DNA from: Luteimonas sp. FCS-9
GTDB taxonomy: Bacteria; Pseudomonadota; Gammaproteobacteria; Xanthomonadales; Xanthomonadaceae
Assembly: GCF_001014645.1 (NCBI RefSeq)
Contig: NZ_LASZ01000009.1
Location: forward strand, 100,095 to 164,094
Direction of reading: 5' to 3'
DNA length: 64,000 nt
Position numbers and translations under genes: made by a program. The notes below the pieces were generated by a model that worked only from the letters and a program-made list of their open reading frames with translations, did not search any database and was not told the DNA's origin. Of this stretch, positions 34,355 through 41,926 are shown in pieces (the first letter of the stretch is position 1; the number at the start of each line of letters is the position of its first letter).

Positions 34355-34600
34355 GGCCCGGACGTCCCGGAGCGGGCGTCGGCACGGGCGCTGGCGCCCG
34401 CCGGGCTCGGCGTCTCGGTCGTGCCTGCGGTGATGCCCCGGTTCGCGCTGGGCGTGTCGCCTACCGCGCCATCGCCGGCACGCACCCGATCGCCCGCCGC
34501 ACGCTGGCCCATCCCCGCGATCGCGACGCCGCGTCGGTCGTGAACCTCGTCGCGCTCGCGGCGCGCATGATCACCGACCGCCTCGCAACTTCGGCGCATA
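34355..34600 (+). pseudogene. Remnant of a LysR-type regulator (C-terminal part)
   Basis: Two reading frames together resemble the end of a LysR substrate-binding domain: LAPAGLGVSVVPAVMPRFALGV in one, continuing VAYRAIAGTHPIARRTLAHPRDRDAASVVNLVALAARM in another. There is no HTH part and no open frame across both. It is probably a decayed regulator of the divergent NAD-binding genes. The boundaries are approximate. Confidence 0.6.
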
Positions 34601-34680
34601 CACGATCCCATTCACCCTCGCGACGCCGACACGAACGCGATCCCGGGTCTCCTCGCGATGCCCATGCACACGCCTGCCCC

Positions 34681-34738
34681 GTAGGTGCGCGCGCCCTCGG
34701 TCACGACCAAACGCCGTCGCGCGCAAGCGCGCGCCTAC
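34681..34738. repeat. REP-like pair, diverged
   Basis: A degraded left arm (GTAGGTGCGCGCGCC) faces an intact right arm (GCGCGCAAGCGCGCGCCTAC). It lies in the 657-bp gap that also holds the LysR remnant. Confidence 0.8.
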
Positions 34739-34826
34739 GGGATCCGATGCCGTGTCGGCCCACCGCCTGTGGCCCGCGCGATCCCAGGGGCTCCTCGCAA
34801 TATCGACACGAACGGCTCTCCGCCCC

Positions 34827-34913
34827 GTAGGAGCGCGCTTGCGCGCGATGGGCTTTCCATCGCGCCCCAACGCAGACTGCATCGCGCGCAAGCGCGCGCC
34901 TACGGGACCGGAT
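34827..34913. repeat. REP-like pair next to the AraC gene end
   Basis: The arms GTAGGAGCGCGCTTGCGCGC and GCGCGCAAGCGCGCGCCTAC. The right arm ends six bases before the AraC stop codon. Confidence 0.88.
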
Positions 34914-34919
34914 GCCGCG

Positions 34920-35810
34920 TCAGCCCGCCTGCGCCCGCTGCCGCGCCGCGTCGGTCTCGCGCGTCGGCGGTTGGCCGAACATCCGCGCGTACTCGCGGGT
35001 GAACTGCGGCACGCTCGCATAGCCCACGCCGTGCGCGGCGACGCTGGCCGCCACGCCGTCGGCCAGCATCCGCCGGCGCGCCTCGATCAGCCGCAGCCGT
35101 TTCTGGAACTGCAGCGGCGTGAGCGAGGTCGCCGCGCGGAAATGCGCATGGAACGCCGACACGCTCATGTCCGATAAGGCCGCCAGCCGTTCCACCGGCA
35201 GCGGCCGGTCGTACCCGGCGCGCAGCGCCGCGACCGCGCGCGCCACCCGCTGCGCGCTGCCGTTCGGCCACGCCAGTCGCCGGATCGCCGGGCCGTGCCG
35301 CCCGGCCAGCAGCCAGTAGTGCATCTCGCGCACGCGTTGGGCCTGCAGCACCGGCAGCGCCGACGGCCGCACGAGCAGCAGCCGCATCAGCTGCAGCGCG
35401 GCCTCGGCGAGTTCGGCATCGGTCGGCTCCACGCCGATCGGCGGCGCGCCCGCGTCCGGCGCGACGTCCATGTCCGCGACCAGGTCGGCCACGACCGCCG
35501 GGTCGATCTCCAGCACCAGCGAGCAGTACGGCGCCGCCGCGCTCGCCTGCACGATCCGGCTCTCGGTCGGCAGGTCGGCTGCGATCACCAAGGTGTCGCC
35601 GGCCGCGAACGCGAACGTGCGCGCGCCCATCGTCACCTCCTTGGCGCCCTGCAGCACCAGGCAGGCCAGCGGGCGCTGGATGTCGTGGCCCAGCCCGCTC
35701 GGTGCCAGCGCGTGCACCGTCGACAGGCCGGCGATCGGCGTGGCGGCGATGCCACCGCCGGGCGCGTGGGCGTCCGCATGGCCGCGGACCAGATCGAGCA
35801 ACGTGGACAT
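34920..35810 (-). CDS. AraC-family transcriptional regulator
   Basis: A 296-residue regulator. The N-terminal cupin-like AraC_N domain (about 25-180; RPLACLVLQGAKEVTMGARTF and AAGDTLVIAADLPTESRI) is followed by a C-terminal double HTH (about 195-290; PLPVERLAALSDMSVSAFHAHFRAATSLTPLQFQKRLRLIEARRRML, then GYASVPQFTREYARMFG). It is divergent from an SDR gene 140 bp away, the classic arrangement in which AraC_N regulators control a neighbouring oxidoreductase. The ligand is unknown. Confidence 0.9.
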   Translation of the reverse strand: MSTLLDLVRGHADAHAPGGGIAATPIAGLSTVHALAPSGLGHDIQRPLACLVLQGAKEVTMGARTFAFAAGDTLVIAADLPTESRIVQASAAAPYCSLVLEIDPAVVADLVADMDVAPDAGAPPIGVEPTDAELAEAALQLMRLLLVRPSALPVLQAQRVREMHYWLLAGRHGPAIRRLAWPNGSAQRVARAVAALRAGYDRPLPVERLAALSDMSVSAFHAHFRAATSLTPLQFQKRLRLIEARRRMLADGVAASVAAHGVGYASVPQFTREYARMFGQPPTRETDAARQRAQAG

Positions 35811-35949
35811 GGCGCCAGACTACGCGCCGCGCGCGCCCATCGGCCATCGCGCTGGAGGATCGGGCAAGCATCGCCCAGCTTCCGGCAACCGCGGCCACCG
35901 ACGCGGCGCGATCATGGTCGCCCCCGCAAGACGCCCCACAGGACGCCCC

Positions 35950-36705
35950 ATGACCCGCATCACCCTGATCACCGGCGCCAGCCGCGGCCTCGGCCGCAAC
36001 ACCGCCCTCGCCATCGCCCGCGCCGGCGGCGACGTCGCACTGACCTACCGCAACGGAGAGGACGAGGCCCAGGCCGTCGTCGCCGAGATCGAAGCGCTCG
36101 GCCGCAAGGCCCGCACGTTCCGGCTCGACGTCGGCGACGCCGCCAGCTTCCCGGCCTTCGCCGACGCCCTGCGCACCGCGCTGCAAGAGACCTGGCAACG
36201 CGACAGCTTCGACCACCTGGTCAACAATGCCGGCCACGGCGACACCGCGCCGTTCGGCGAGACCACGCAAGCGCAATTCGACCGCCTCGTCGACGTGCAC
36301 TTCAAGGGCGCGTTCTTCCTGACCCAGGCCCTGCTGCCGCTGATCGCCGACGGCGGCCGCATCGTCAACCTGTCCAGCGGCCTGACCCGCTTCGCCTATC
36401 CGGGCTATGCCGCCTACGCAGCGGCCAAGGGCGCGGTCGAGGTGCTGAGCCGGTACCTGGCCAAGGAACTCGGCCCGCGCGGCATCGCCGTCAACACTGT
36501 CGCGCCCGGCGCGATCGAGACCGACTTCGGCGGCGGCGTCGTACGCGACAACCCGCAGGTCAACGAGCAGCTCGCCGGCATCACCGCGCTCGGCCGCGTC
36601 GGCCTGCCCGACGATATCGGCCCGATGATCGCCAGCCTGCTCGGCGACGCCAGCCGCTGGGTCACCGGCCAGCGCATCGAGGTCTCGGGCGGCCAGGCGC
36701 TCTGA
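35950..36705 (+). CDS. Short-chain dehydrogenase/reductase
   Basis: A 251-residue classical SDR. It has TGASRGLG at residues 8-15 for the cofactor, NNAGHGD, the serine of IVNLSSG, the YAAAK catalytic Y/K pair in GYAAYAAAKGAVEVLSRYLAKELGPRGI, and the C-terminal RWVTGQRIEVSGGQAL. It would be NADP-preferring by the fold, but the specificity is not clear. Divergent from and probably controlled by the AraC regulator. No obvious ribosome site precedes the ATG. Confidence 0.9.
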   Translation: MTRITLITGASRGLGRNTALAIARAGGDVALTYRNGEDEAQAVVAEIEALGRKARTFRLDVGDAASFPAFADALRTALQETWQRDSFDHLVNNAGHGDTAPFGETTQAQFDRLVDVHFKGAFFLTQALLPLIADGGRIVNLSSGLTRFAYPGYAAYAAAKGAVEVLSRYLAKELGPRGIAVNTVAPGAIETDFGGGVVRDNPQVNEQLAGITALGRVGLPDDIGPMIASLLGDASRWVTGQRIEVSGGQAL

Positions 36706-36721
36706 GCGCGCGCATCAACCC

Positions 36722-36775
36722 GTAGGCGCGCGCGGCCCCGAGGCGGGCAAGGGTCGCGCGCGAGCGCGCTCCTAC
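36722..36775. repeat. REP-like pair after the SDR gene
   Basis: A short diverged left arm (GTAGGCGCGCGCGG) and a standard right arm GCGCGCGAGCGCGCTCCTAC, 17 bp after the stop codon. Confidence 0.82.
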
Positions 36776-36851
36776 ACGTGCCACGCAGCCGCTCCAACTG
36801 CGCGGCACCGTAACCACGGCGCGCCCGGCGCTTCGAACGCACGTATCGCCC

Positions 36852-36982
36852 GTAGGAGCGCGCTCGCGCGCGATGGCATTGGCGCCTGTCCCGCGACGAA
36901 CAGTGACGGCTGCCGCTCGCTGGCGGTCGCGCGTAGGGACACGGGCGTCAGCCCCGAAGGCACCGTGCGAGCGCGCGCCTAC
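36852..36982. repeat. REP-like pair ending in the tetR stop codon
   Basis: A left arm GTAGGAGCGCGCTCGCGCGC and a distant, diverged right arm GCGAGCGCGCGCCTAC, with about 95 bases between them. CTA of the right arm is the TAG stop codon of the TetR gene on the opposite strand. Confidence 0.82.
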
Positions 36983-37566
36983 AGGGCCGCCACCGCCTCC
37001 GCGACCAGCCGTTCCAGCTGCGCGGCCACCCGGTCGAACGGCCCGATCTCGCGGCGCGCGCGGGCCAGCACCACCGCGCCCTCGACGGCGGCGACGATCA
37101 GCGTCGCCAGTTCGGCGGCGCGCGTCACGGCCACGCCCGCGTCCGCCAGCGCATCGGACAGACGCCGCTCCCATTGCGCGAACACGTCCGCCGCCTCGGC
37201 CGCCGCGCCGTCGCTGTCGGCGTCCACCGGCTCTTCGACCGCCGCCGCCAGCACCGGGCAGCCGCCGTGGAAGCCCGAGCGCTCCAGCCGCTCGCGCCAC
37301 ATCGCCAGGAACCCGCGCAGGCCCGCCGCCGGCCCCGTGCGCAGGTGCTCGGCGATCGCCGCGTCGATGCGATCGCCGGCATGGCGCACCGCTTCCACGA
37401 CGACCTGCTGCTTGCCGCCCGGGAAATGGTGGTAGGTCGAGCCGAGCGGCGCGTCGGCGCGCCGCGCCATCTCGCGGATGCTGGTTGAATTGAGGCCGTG
37501 GCGCGCCATCATCTCGGCGGCGGCGGCCACGACGCGCGCGCGGGCGTCGGTACGGCGGGGGCTCAT
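36979..37566 (-). CDS. TetR-family repressor
   Basis: A 195-residue TetR/AcrR-family regulator. The N-terminal HTH (about 8-55) reads ARVVAAAAEMMARHGLNSTSIREMARRADAPLGSTYHHFPGGKQQ. The C-terminal ligand domain contains GFHGGCPVLAAAVE, the pattern seen in YxaF/LmrA-type TetR proteins with a conserved GCP. It is divergent from the alpha/beta hydrolase gene with only 47 bp between starts and a 16-bp inverted repeat on the hydrolase start, so it is the likely repressor of that gene. Confidence 0.9.
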   Translation of the reverse strand: MSPRRTDARARVVAAAAEMMARHGLNSTSIREMARRADAPLGSTYHHFPGGKQQVVVEAVRHAGDRIDAAIAEHLRTGPAAGLRGFLAMWRERLERSGFHGGCPVLAAAVEEPVDADSDGAAAEAADVFAQWERRLSDALADAGVAVTRAAELATLIVAAVEGAVVLARARREIGPFDRVAAQLERLVAEAVAAL

Positions 37567-37612
37567 GCCGGCAGTCTTGCAGCGGCGCCGCGGAGCGTCT
37601 AGCCTCCGCAGT

Positions 37613-37628
37613 TATGACAGTCGTCATA
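37613..37628. promoter_or_regulatory. Candidate TetR operator spanning the hydrolase start codon
   Basis: TATGAC-AGTC-GTCATA is a perfect 6+6 inverted repeat whose left arm contains the ATG of the hydrolase. Binding there would block the start of the hydrolase mRNA and probably autoregulate tetR, whose start is 47 bp away. Confidence 0.6.
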
Positions 37629-38510
37629 GAACCCGCATCGACCGATGCCGAGCCCACGCCCGTCACGCTCACCGCGGTGGATGGCCTGCCGCTCGGCGCG
37701 CTGTACTTCGCCGCCGAGGGCGCGCCGCGCGGACGCATCGTCGTCGCCGGCGCGACCGCCGTGCCGCAGGGCTTCTACCGCCGCTTCGCCCGGTTCGCTG
37801 CCGCGCGCGGCTACGACGTGCTGACGTTCGACTACCGCGGCATCGGCCTGTCCGCACCGCGCACCCTGCGCGGCTTCCACGCCGAGATGCTCGACTGGGG
37901 CCGGCTCGACCTGCCCGCTGCGATCGACCACATGGCCGCGCCCGGCTTGCCGCTGCACGTCGTCGGCCACTCCTACGGCGGGCACGCGCCCGGCCTGCTG
38001 CCCAACCACGACAAGGTCGCCGGCTTCTACGTCTTCGGCACCGGCGCCGGCTGGCATGGCCACATGCCGCCCGGCGAGCGGCTGAAGGTGCTGGCGATGT
38101 GGCACGTCGGGTTCCCGGTGCTCACCTGGTGGAAGGGCTACTGCCCGTGGAAGCTGCTCGGCCTGGGCGAGGACCTGCCGGTCGGTGTGTACCGGCAATG
38201 GCGGCGCTGGTGCGGCTTCCCGCACTACTTTTTCGACGACCCGGCGATGCGCGGCATCGAGCGCGGCTACGCCGCCGTCCGCGCGCCGATGGCCTTCGTC
38301 AACGCGCTCGACGACCGCTGGGCGCCGCCGCGCTCGCGCGAGGCGTTCGTGTTCGCCTACCGCAACGCGCCGACCATGCGGCACGACGTGGACCCACGCG
38401 TGCTCGGCGCGCCGATCGGCCACATGGGCTACTTCCGGCCGACGGCCGAGCCGCTGTGGCGCGACGCGCTGAGCTGGTTCGACGGGCTGCCGCCGCCCAC
38501 GGCCGCCTGA
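37614..38510 (+). CDS. Alpha/beta hydrolase (serine aminopeptidase S33-like)
   Basis: A 298-residue cytoplasmic hydrolase. The nucleophile elbow is GHSYGG with S120. Its surroundings, VLTFDYRGIGLSAPRTLRGF and FVNALDDRWAPP, carry the acid candidate, and a late histidine lies in IGHMGYFRP. This group is annotated as serine aminopeptidase S33 or COG4757-like esterases; the substrate is unknown. The TetR gene and the operator on its start codon indicate tight repression. Confidence 0.85.
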   Translation: MTVVIEPASTDAEPTPVTLTAVDGLPLGALYFAAEGAPRGRIVVAGATAVPQGFYRRFARFAAARGYDVLTFDYRGIGLSAPRTLRGFHAEMLDWGRLDLPAAIDHMAAPGLPLHVVGHSYGGHAPGLLPNHDKVAGFYVFGTGAGWHGHMPPGERLKVLAMWHVGFPVLTWWKGYCPWKLLGLGEDLPVGVYRQWRRWCGFPHYFFDDPAMRGIERGYAAVRAPMAFVNALDDRWAPPRSREAFVFAYRNAPTMRHDVDPRVLGAPIGHMGYFRPTAEPLWRDALSWFDGLPPPTAA

Positions 38511-38568
38511 ACGGCGCCGGGACCGGCCGTCCCGTCGCGGAAAGAGGCATCGCCGGGCGAGCCGATCC

Positions 38569-38874
38569 TCATGGCGATGCCGACCGCGCGCGGCGGCCGC
38601 GCGGCGCCTCCCGGTCGTGTGCCGACGCGCACGTCGTCGCGACCCGGGCCGGTGGTCCGACCGCACACGCGTCGATTCCCTCCGACGCCAACACGCCCAG
38701 CAGGAAGTGGACCACCTCGCCGCCGCGCCCGCAGGCCACCAGTTCCTCCGCGGTGAGGCCATCGAGTCCCGCGATCGCATCGTGCGCGTACCACTGCGCC
38801 ACGTCGGCCGGCGTCACCGCCAGCCGGCATGCGATCCGATGGATCGTTGCGTGCATCGCCGGTCGGGCCCTCAT
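38569..38874 (-). CDS. Small protein downstream of the sensor kinase, unknown function
   Basis: A 101-residue protein whose ATG overlaps the kinase stop as ATGA. The first 70 residues (MHATIHRIACRLAVTPADVAQWYAH, LDGLTAEELVACGRGGEVVHFLLGVL) look helical and recall the C-terminal part of MbcA/ParS-type antitoxins (LGGRTPxELxxxG pattern). No partner toxin gene is adjacent. The C-terminal 30 residues are arginine-rich and probably disordered. The gene is supported by coupling and position only. Confidence 0.5.
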   Translation of the reverse strand: MRARPAMHATIHRIACRLAVTPADVAQWYAHDAIAGLDGLTAEELVACGRGGEVVHFLLGVLASEGIDACAVGPPARVATTCASAHDREAPRGRRARSASP

Positions 38875-40238
38875 GCCGCCGGCCCGCCGGTCGCCGCGCC
38901 GGCGATCGCCACGACGAACCGCGCCCCCGGCCCCGCATGCGACGCATCGAGCGCGATGTGCCAGCCGTGCGCCAGGCAGATCTCGCGGCAGATCGCCAGC
39001 CCCAGCCCCGCACCGTCGCCGCGCGGGCCATCGCCATGGCCGAAGCGCTGGAACAGCCGCGCGCGCTGCGCCGGTGCGACCCCCGCACCATCGTCCTCCA
39101 CTGCGAAGCCCTGCCGCGACACGTGCAGCCGCACCGACCCGCCGCGCGGCGTGTGGTGGATCGCGTTTTCCAGCAGGTTCTTGAGCAGCACGAACACCGC
39201 ACCGCCGTCGGCCTCGACCTCGCGTTCGGTGCCCGACGTGCGTACCTCGATCGCCACGCCGCGCGTGTCCGCCAGTCGCGCCAGGTAGTCCGCCGCGTCG
39301 AACGCCGCCGCGTGCATCGGCACCGCGTCGAACGTGTAGTTGTGGCCCTCGCTGACCTCGGCCAGGTGCAGCAGTTGGTGGACCTGGCGCGCCATCAGCG
39401 CGGTGTCGCGCAGCAGGACCTCGCGGTTCGCCGCGCCCCCCAGCTCGATCTCGCCGCGCAGCAGCGCCAGCGGCGTCTTGAGCTCGTGCGCGGCCGTCGC
39501 CAGGAACGCCTGCTGCACGCGGTAGCCCTGCTCCAGCCGCCCCAGTGCGTTGTTGAGCGCTTCGATCAGCGGCACCAGCTCGGTCGGCAGGTCGTCCATC
39601 CGCAGCCGCGCCGACAGGTTGCGCGGTCCGATCCGCGCTGCCAGTTCCGAGGCCACACGTACCGGACGCAACGACTGGCGCACGATCAGGAACACCACCA
39701 GGAGGAACACCAGCAGCATCAGCAGTGCGGTGCGCACGCCCGCACGCAGCGACAGACGGCCGGCGTACTCGTCCAGCGACAGCACCAGCCGGTCGCTGCG
39801 CGCCACCGCGATCGCGTAGCGGTGCCCGTCGCGCTCGACGTCGCGCCGCAGCGCCTGCAGCACGATCGGCGTGCCGCCGTTGTCCACTTCGAACAGGCTG
39901 GCGCCGCCCGGCGCGTTGCGCAGGCCGCGCAGCGCCGGGCCGTCGTCGCTCTGCGCCACCAGCCGCCCGTCGGCATCGACCACACGGTACGCGGCGTCCT
40001 TGGGCATCGCGTCGTAGAGGCTCAGGTGCAGCGGCTTGAGCCACAACGTGGCCCGCCCGTCCGCATCGGTGTGCAGGCCGTCCGCCAGATCGCGCACCGC
40101 CTCCTCCAGCTCGCTGCGCCAGATCGTCTCGATCGAGGGCTGCCACTGCCCGCGCACGACCAGCGCCGCGACCACGGCTGCCAGCACACCCACCAGCGCC
40201 GCGAGCATCAGCCGGCCCGCCAGGCTACGCGGTCGCAT
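38871..40238 (-). CDS. Sensor histidine kinase
   Basis: A 455-residue membrane kinase. Helix 1 (about 8-29), a periplasmic region of about 150 residues, and helix 2 (about 190-210; GVRTALLMLLVFLLVVFLIV) are followed by HAMP (SLRPVRVASELAARI) and HisKA with phospho-acceptor H251 in FLATAAHELKTPLALL. HATPase_c carries NLLENAIHHTPRGG (N box), VEDDGAGV and GDGAGLGLAI. It overlaps the response regulator gene by 14 bases. The partner is the regulator encoded immediately upstream. Confidence 0.92.
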   Translation of the reverse strand: MRPRSLAGRLMLAALVGVLAAVVAALVVRGQWQPSIETIWRSELEEAVRDLADGLHTDADGRATLWLKPLHLSLYDAMPKDAAYRVVDADGRLVAQSDDGPALRGLRNAPGGASLFEVDNGGTPIVLQALRRDVERDGHRYAIAVARSDRLVLSLDEYAGRLSLRAGVRTALLMLLVFLLVVFLIVRQSLRPVRVASELAARIGPRNLSARLRMDDLPTELVPLIEALNNALGRLEQGYRVQQAFLATAAHELKTPLALLRGEIELGGAANREVLLRDTALMARQVHQLLHLAEVSEGHNYTFDAVPMHAAAFDAADYLARLADTRGVAIEVRTSGTEREVEADGGAVFVLLKNLLENAIHHTPRGGSVRLHVSRQGFAVEDDGAGVAPAQRARLFQRFGHGDGPRGDGAGLGLAICREICLAHGWHIALDASHAGPGARFVVAIAGAATGGPAA

Positions 40239-40911
40239 CGAGCGCCCGCACCGCGAAGCCGTGCCCGCGGATGTTCACCAGCCCCACGTTGGCGTCGAAC
40301 GCGGCCAACTTGCGCCGCAGCCGGTGCAGCGCCACGTCCACCGCGTTCGGCGTGACCGCCGTGCCCACGCCCCAGCCCGCCGATTCGAGCGTCGCCCGGC
40401 GCACCGTGCGCCCCTGCGCCTGCAGCAGGCAGATCAGGATCTGCAGCTCGGCCGGCGCCAGGCTGATCGTGTCCTCGCCGCAGACCATGCAGCCCGCGTC
40501 CGGCACCACGCGCACGCCCAGGTACTCGACCTCCAGCGTGCGCACCGTCGCCGGCCGTCGCATCAGCGCCCGCACCCGCGCGACCAGCTCGGCCATCTCG
40601 AACGGCTTGACCAGGTAGTCGTCCGCACCCGCCTCGAGCCCATCGACACGGTCGCGCAGCGCATCGCGCGCGGTCAGCAGCAGGCACGGCGTGCGATGAC
40701 CGGCCGCCCGAAGCCGGCGCACCAGCTCGATACCGTCGCCGTCCGGCAACCCGCGGTCGACGATCATCGCCGCGTAGGGCGCTGCGCGCACCGCGTGCCA
40801 CGCTGCTTCCACGCCCGGGAACGCGTCCACCGCGATGCCCGCAGCCGCCATCCCGCGCTGGACCAGCGAGACGAGCCGGTCGTGGTCCTCGATCAGGGCG
40901 ATACGGTGCAC
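40225..40911 (-). CDS. OmpR-family response regulator
   Basis: A 228-residue regulator. The receiver domain (1-118) has the acidic pair ED in ALIEDHDRL, phosphorylation site D52 in IVDRGLPDGDG, and K in DDYLVKPFEM. The winged-helix output domain (about 130-225) contains LAPAELQILICLLQAQGRTVRRATLE and NAVDVALHRLRRKL. It lies between mipA (34 bp upstream) and the kinase (14-base overlap). MipA/OmpV loci with two-component genes in other bacteria suggest control of outer-membrane composition, but the signal is unknown. Confidence 0.93.
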   Translation of the reverse strand: MHRIALIEDHDRLVSLVQRGMAAAGIAVDAFPGVEAAWHAVRAAPYAAMIVDRGLPDGDGIELVRRLRAAGHRTPCLLLTARDALRDRVDGLEAGADDYLVKPFEMAELVARVRALMRRPATVRTLEVEYLGVRVVPDAGCMVCGEDTISLAPAELQILICLLQAQGRTVRRATLESAGWGVGTAVTPNAVDVALHRLRRKLAAFDANVGLVNIRGHGFAVRALDATA

Positions 40912-40945
40912 GGCGGGGTCCGGTCGGAAAGGAAGACGCGCCCGC

Positions 40946-41746
40946 TCAGAACGAGCGGCTGATGCCCAGCATCAACCGCACGGTACCGTCGGTGTCGGGT
41001 TCGATGAAGGGGCTGTCGGCGATCTCGTCCGGCAGGAACTGGTATTCCAGCGCGCCGAACAGCCGCCAGTGGCGCGTCAGCGGGTGCACCACGTCCAGGT
41101 TGAGCTGCGGCACGACCGATGCGCCCGGCGCGTACGCCCGCGCCCCGCGCGCGACTTCCGTGTCCAGCGTGCCGTAGTAGTAGTTGACCAGGTCGTCGGA
41201 CATCCAGCGCACGCCGAAGCCGGGCACCAGCGTCGTGCTGCCCAGTTGCAGCGGATAGCCGTAGTCGGCGCTGAGCTCGTAGCCGTCGCTGGTGCCGGTG
41301 ACGTCGGCCAGCGCCCGCACCCGCAGGCCGCCGGCACGGCCCTTCCACTCGGCCGCGAGGCCTGCGTCGACGGCGTCGTCGCGGTCCTCCAGCCGCGATG
41401 CGTCCAGCCCGTTCGCCGCCAGTTCCGCCCGCCCCAGGTCGTCGATGTCGAAACCGTCGAAGCGGCCCGACACCAGCGCATCGAGCGTGAAGCCGCGCGA
41501 CGTCCACAGATGCGCGCCGCCGGTCAGCCCGCGCCAGAAGAACCGCTCGCCCTGGAATGCCACCAGCGGGAACGGCCGCACCCGCGTGCCCTCGCCCGCG
41601 TACGGGCTGTCGCGCACCGACGCGCCGATCCCCAGCGTCCAGCGGTCGGACCGCGTGTCGACTTCCGCACCGACCCGGTCGGTCGTCTGTTGGGCGAGCG
41701 CCAGCGAGGGCGTGGCGAGCAGCAGCAAAAGGCAGGCAGGGCGCAT
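40946..41746 (-). CDS. MipA/OmpV-family outer-membrane protein
   Basis: A 266-residue outer-membrane beta-barrel protein. The signal peptide MRPACLLLLLATPSLALAQ is followed by alternating hydrophobic strands with the MipA features WTLGIGASVRDSPYAGEGTRVRPFPLVAFQGERFFWRG, and it ends LMLGISRSF with a terminal phenylalanine. MipA scaffolds murein enzymes in E. coli; other members are stress-related porin-like proteins. It is the first gene of the mipA-regulator-kinase operon. A promoter would lie within 41747-41926. Confidence 0.9.
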   Translation of the reverse strand: MRPACLLLLLATPSLALAQQTTDRVGAEVDTRSDRWTLGIGASVRDSPYAGEGTRVRPFPLVAFQGERFFWRGLTGGAHLWTSRGFTLDALVSGRFDGFDIDDLGRAELAANGLDASRLEDRDDAVDAGLAAEWKGRAGGLRVRALADVTGTSDGYELSADYGYPLQLGSTTLVPGFGVRWMSDDLVNYYYGTLDTEVARGARAYAPGASVVPQLNLDVVHPLTRHWRLFGALEYQFLPDEIADSPFIEPDTDGTVRLMLGISRSF

Positions 41747-41926
41747 GGCGGGGTTCGCATCGTGGGGGGGACGCGCATCTTGCGGCGCGGGTTCTTACGA
41801 CGGACTTACGGATAGCGGGATCGATCCGCGCCGCTGGCGCGCAGGGAATGGCAAGCTGCGCAGCGTCCGGCTGCGCGCCGGGCGCCGCCCGCCCGCCGGC
41901 CGCAACCGGCCTCGCAAGGACACGAG

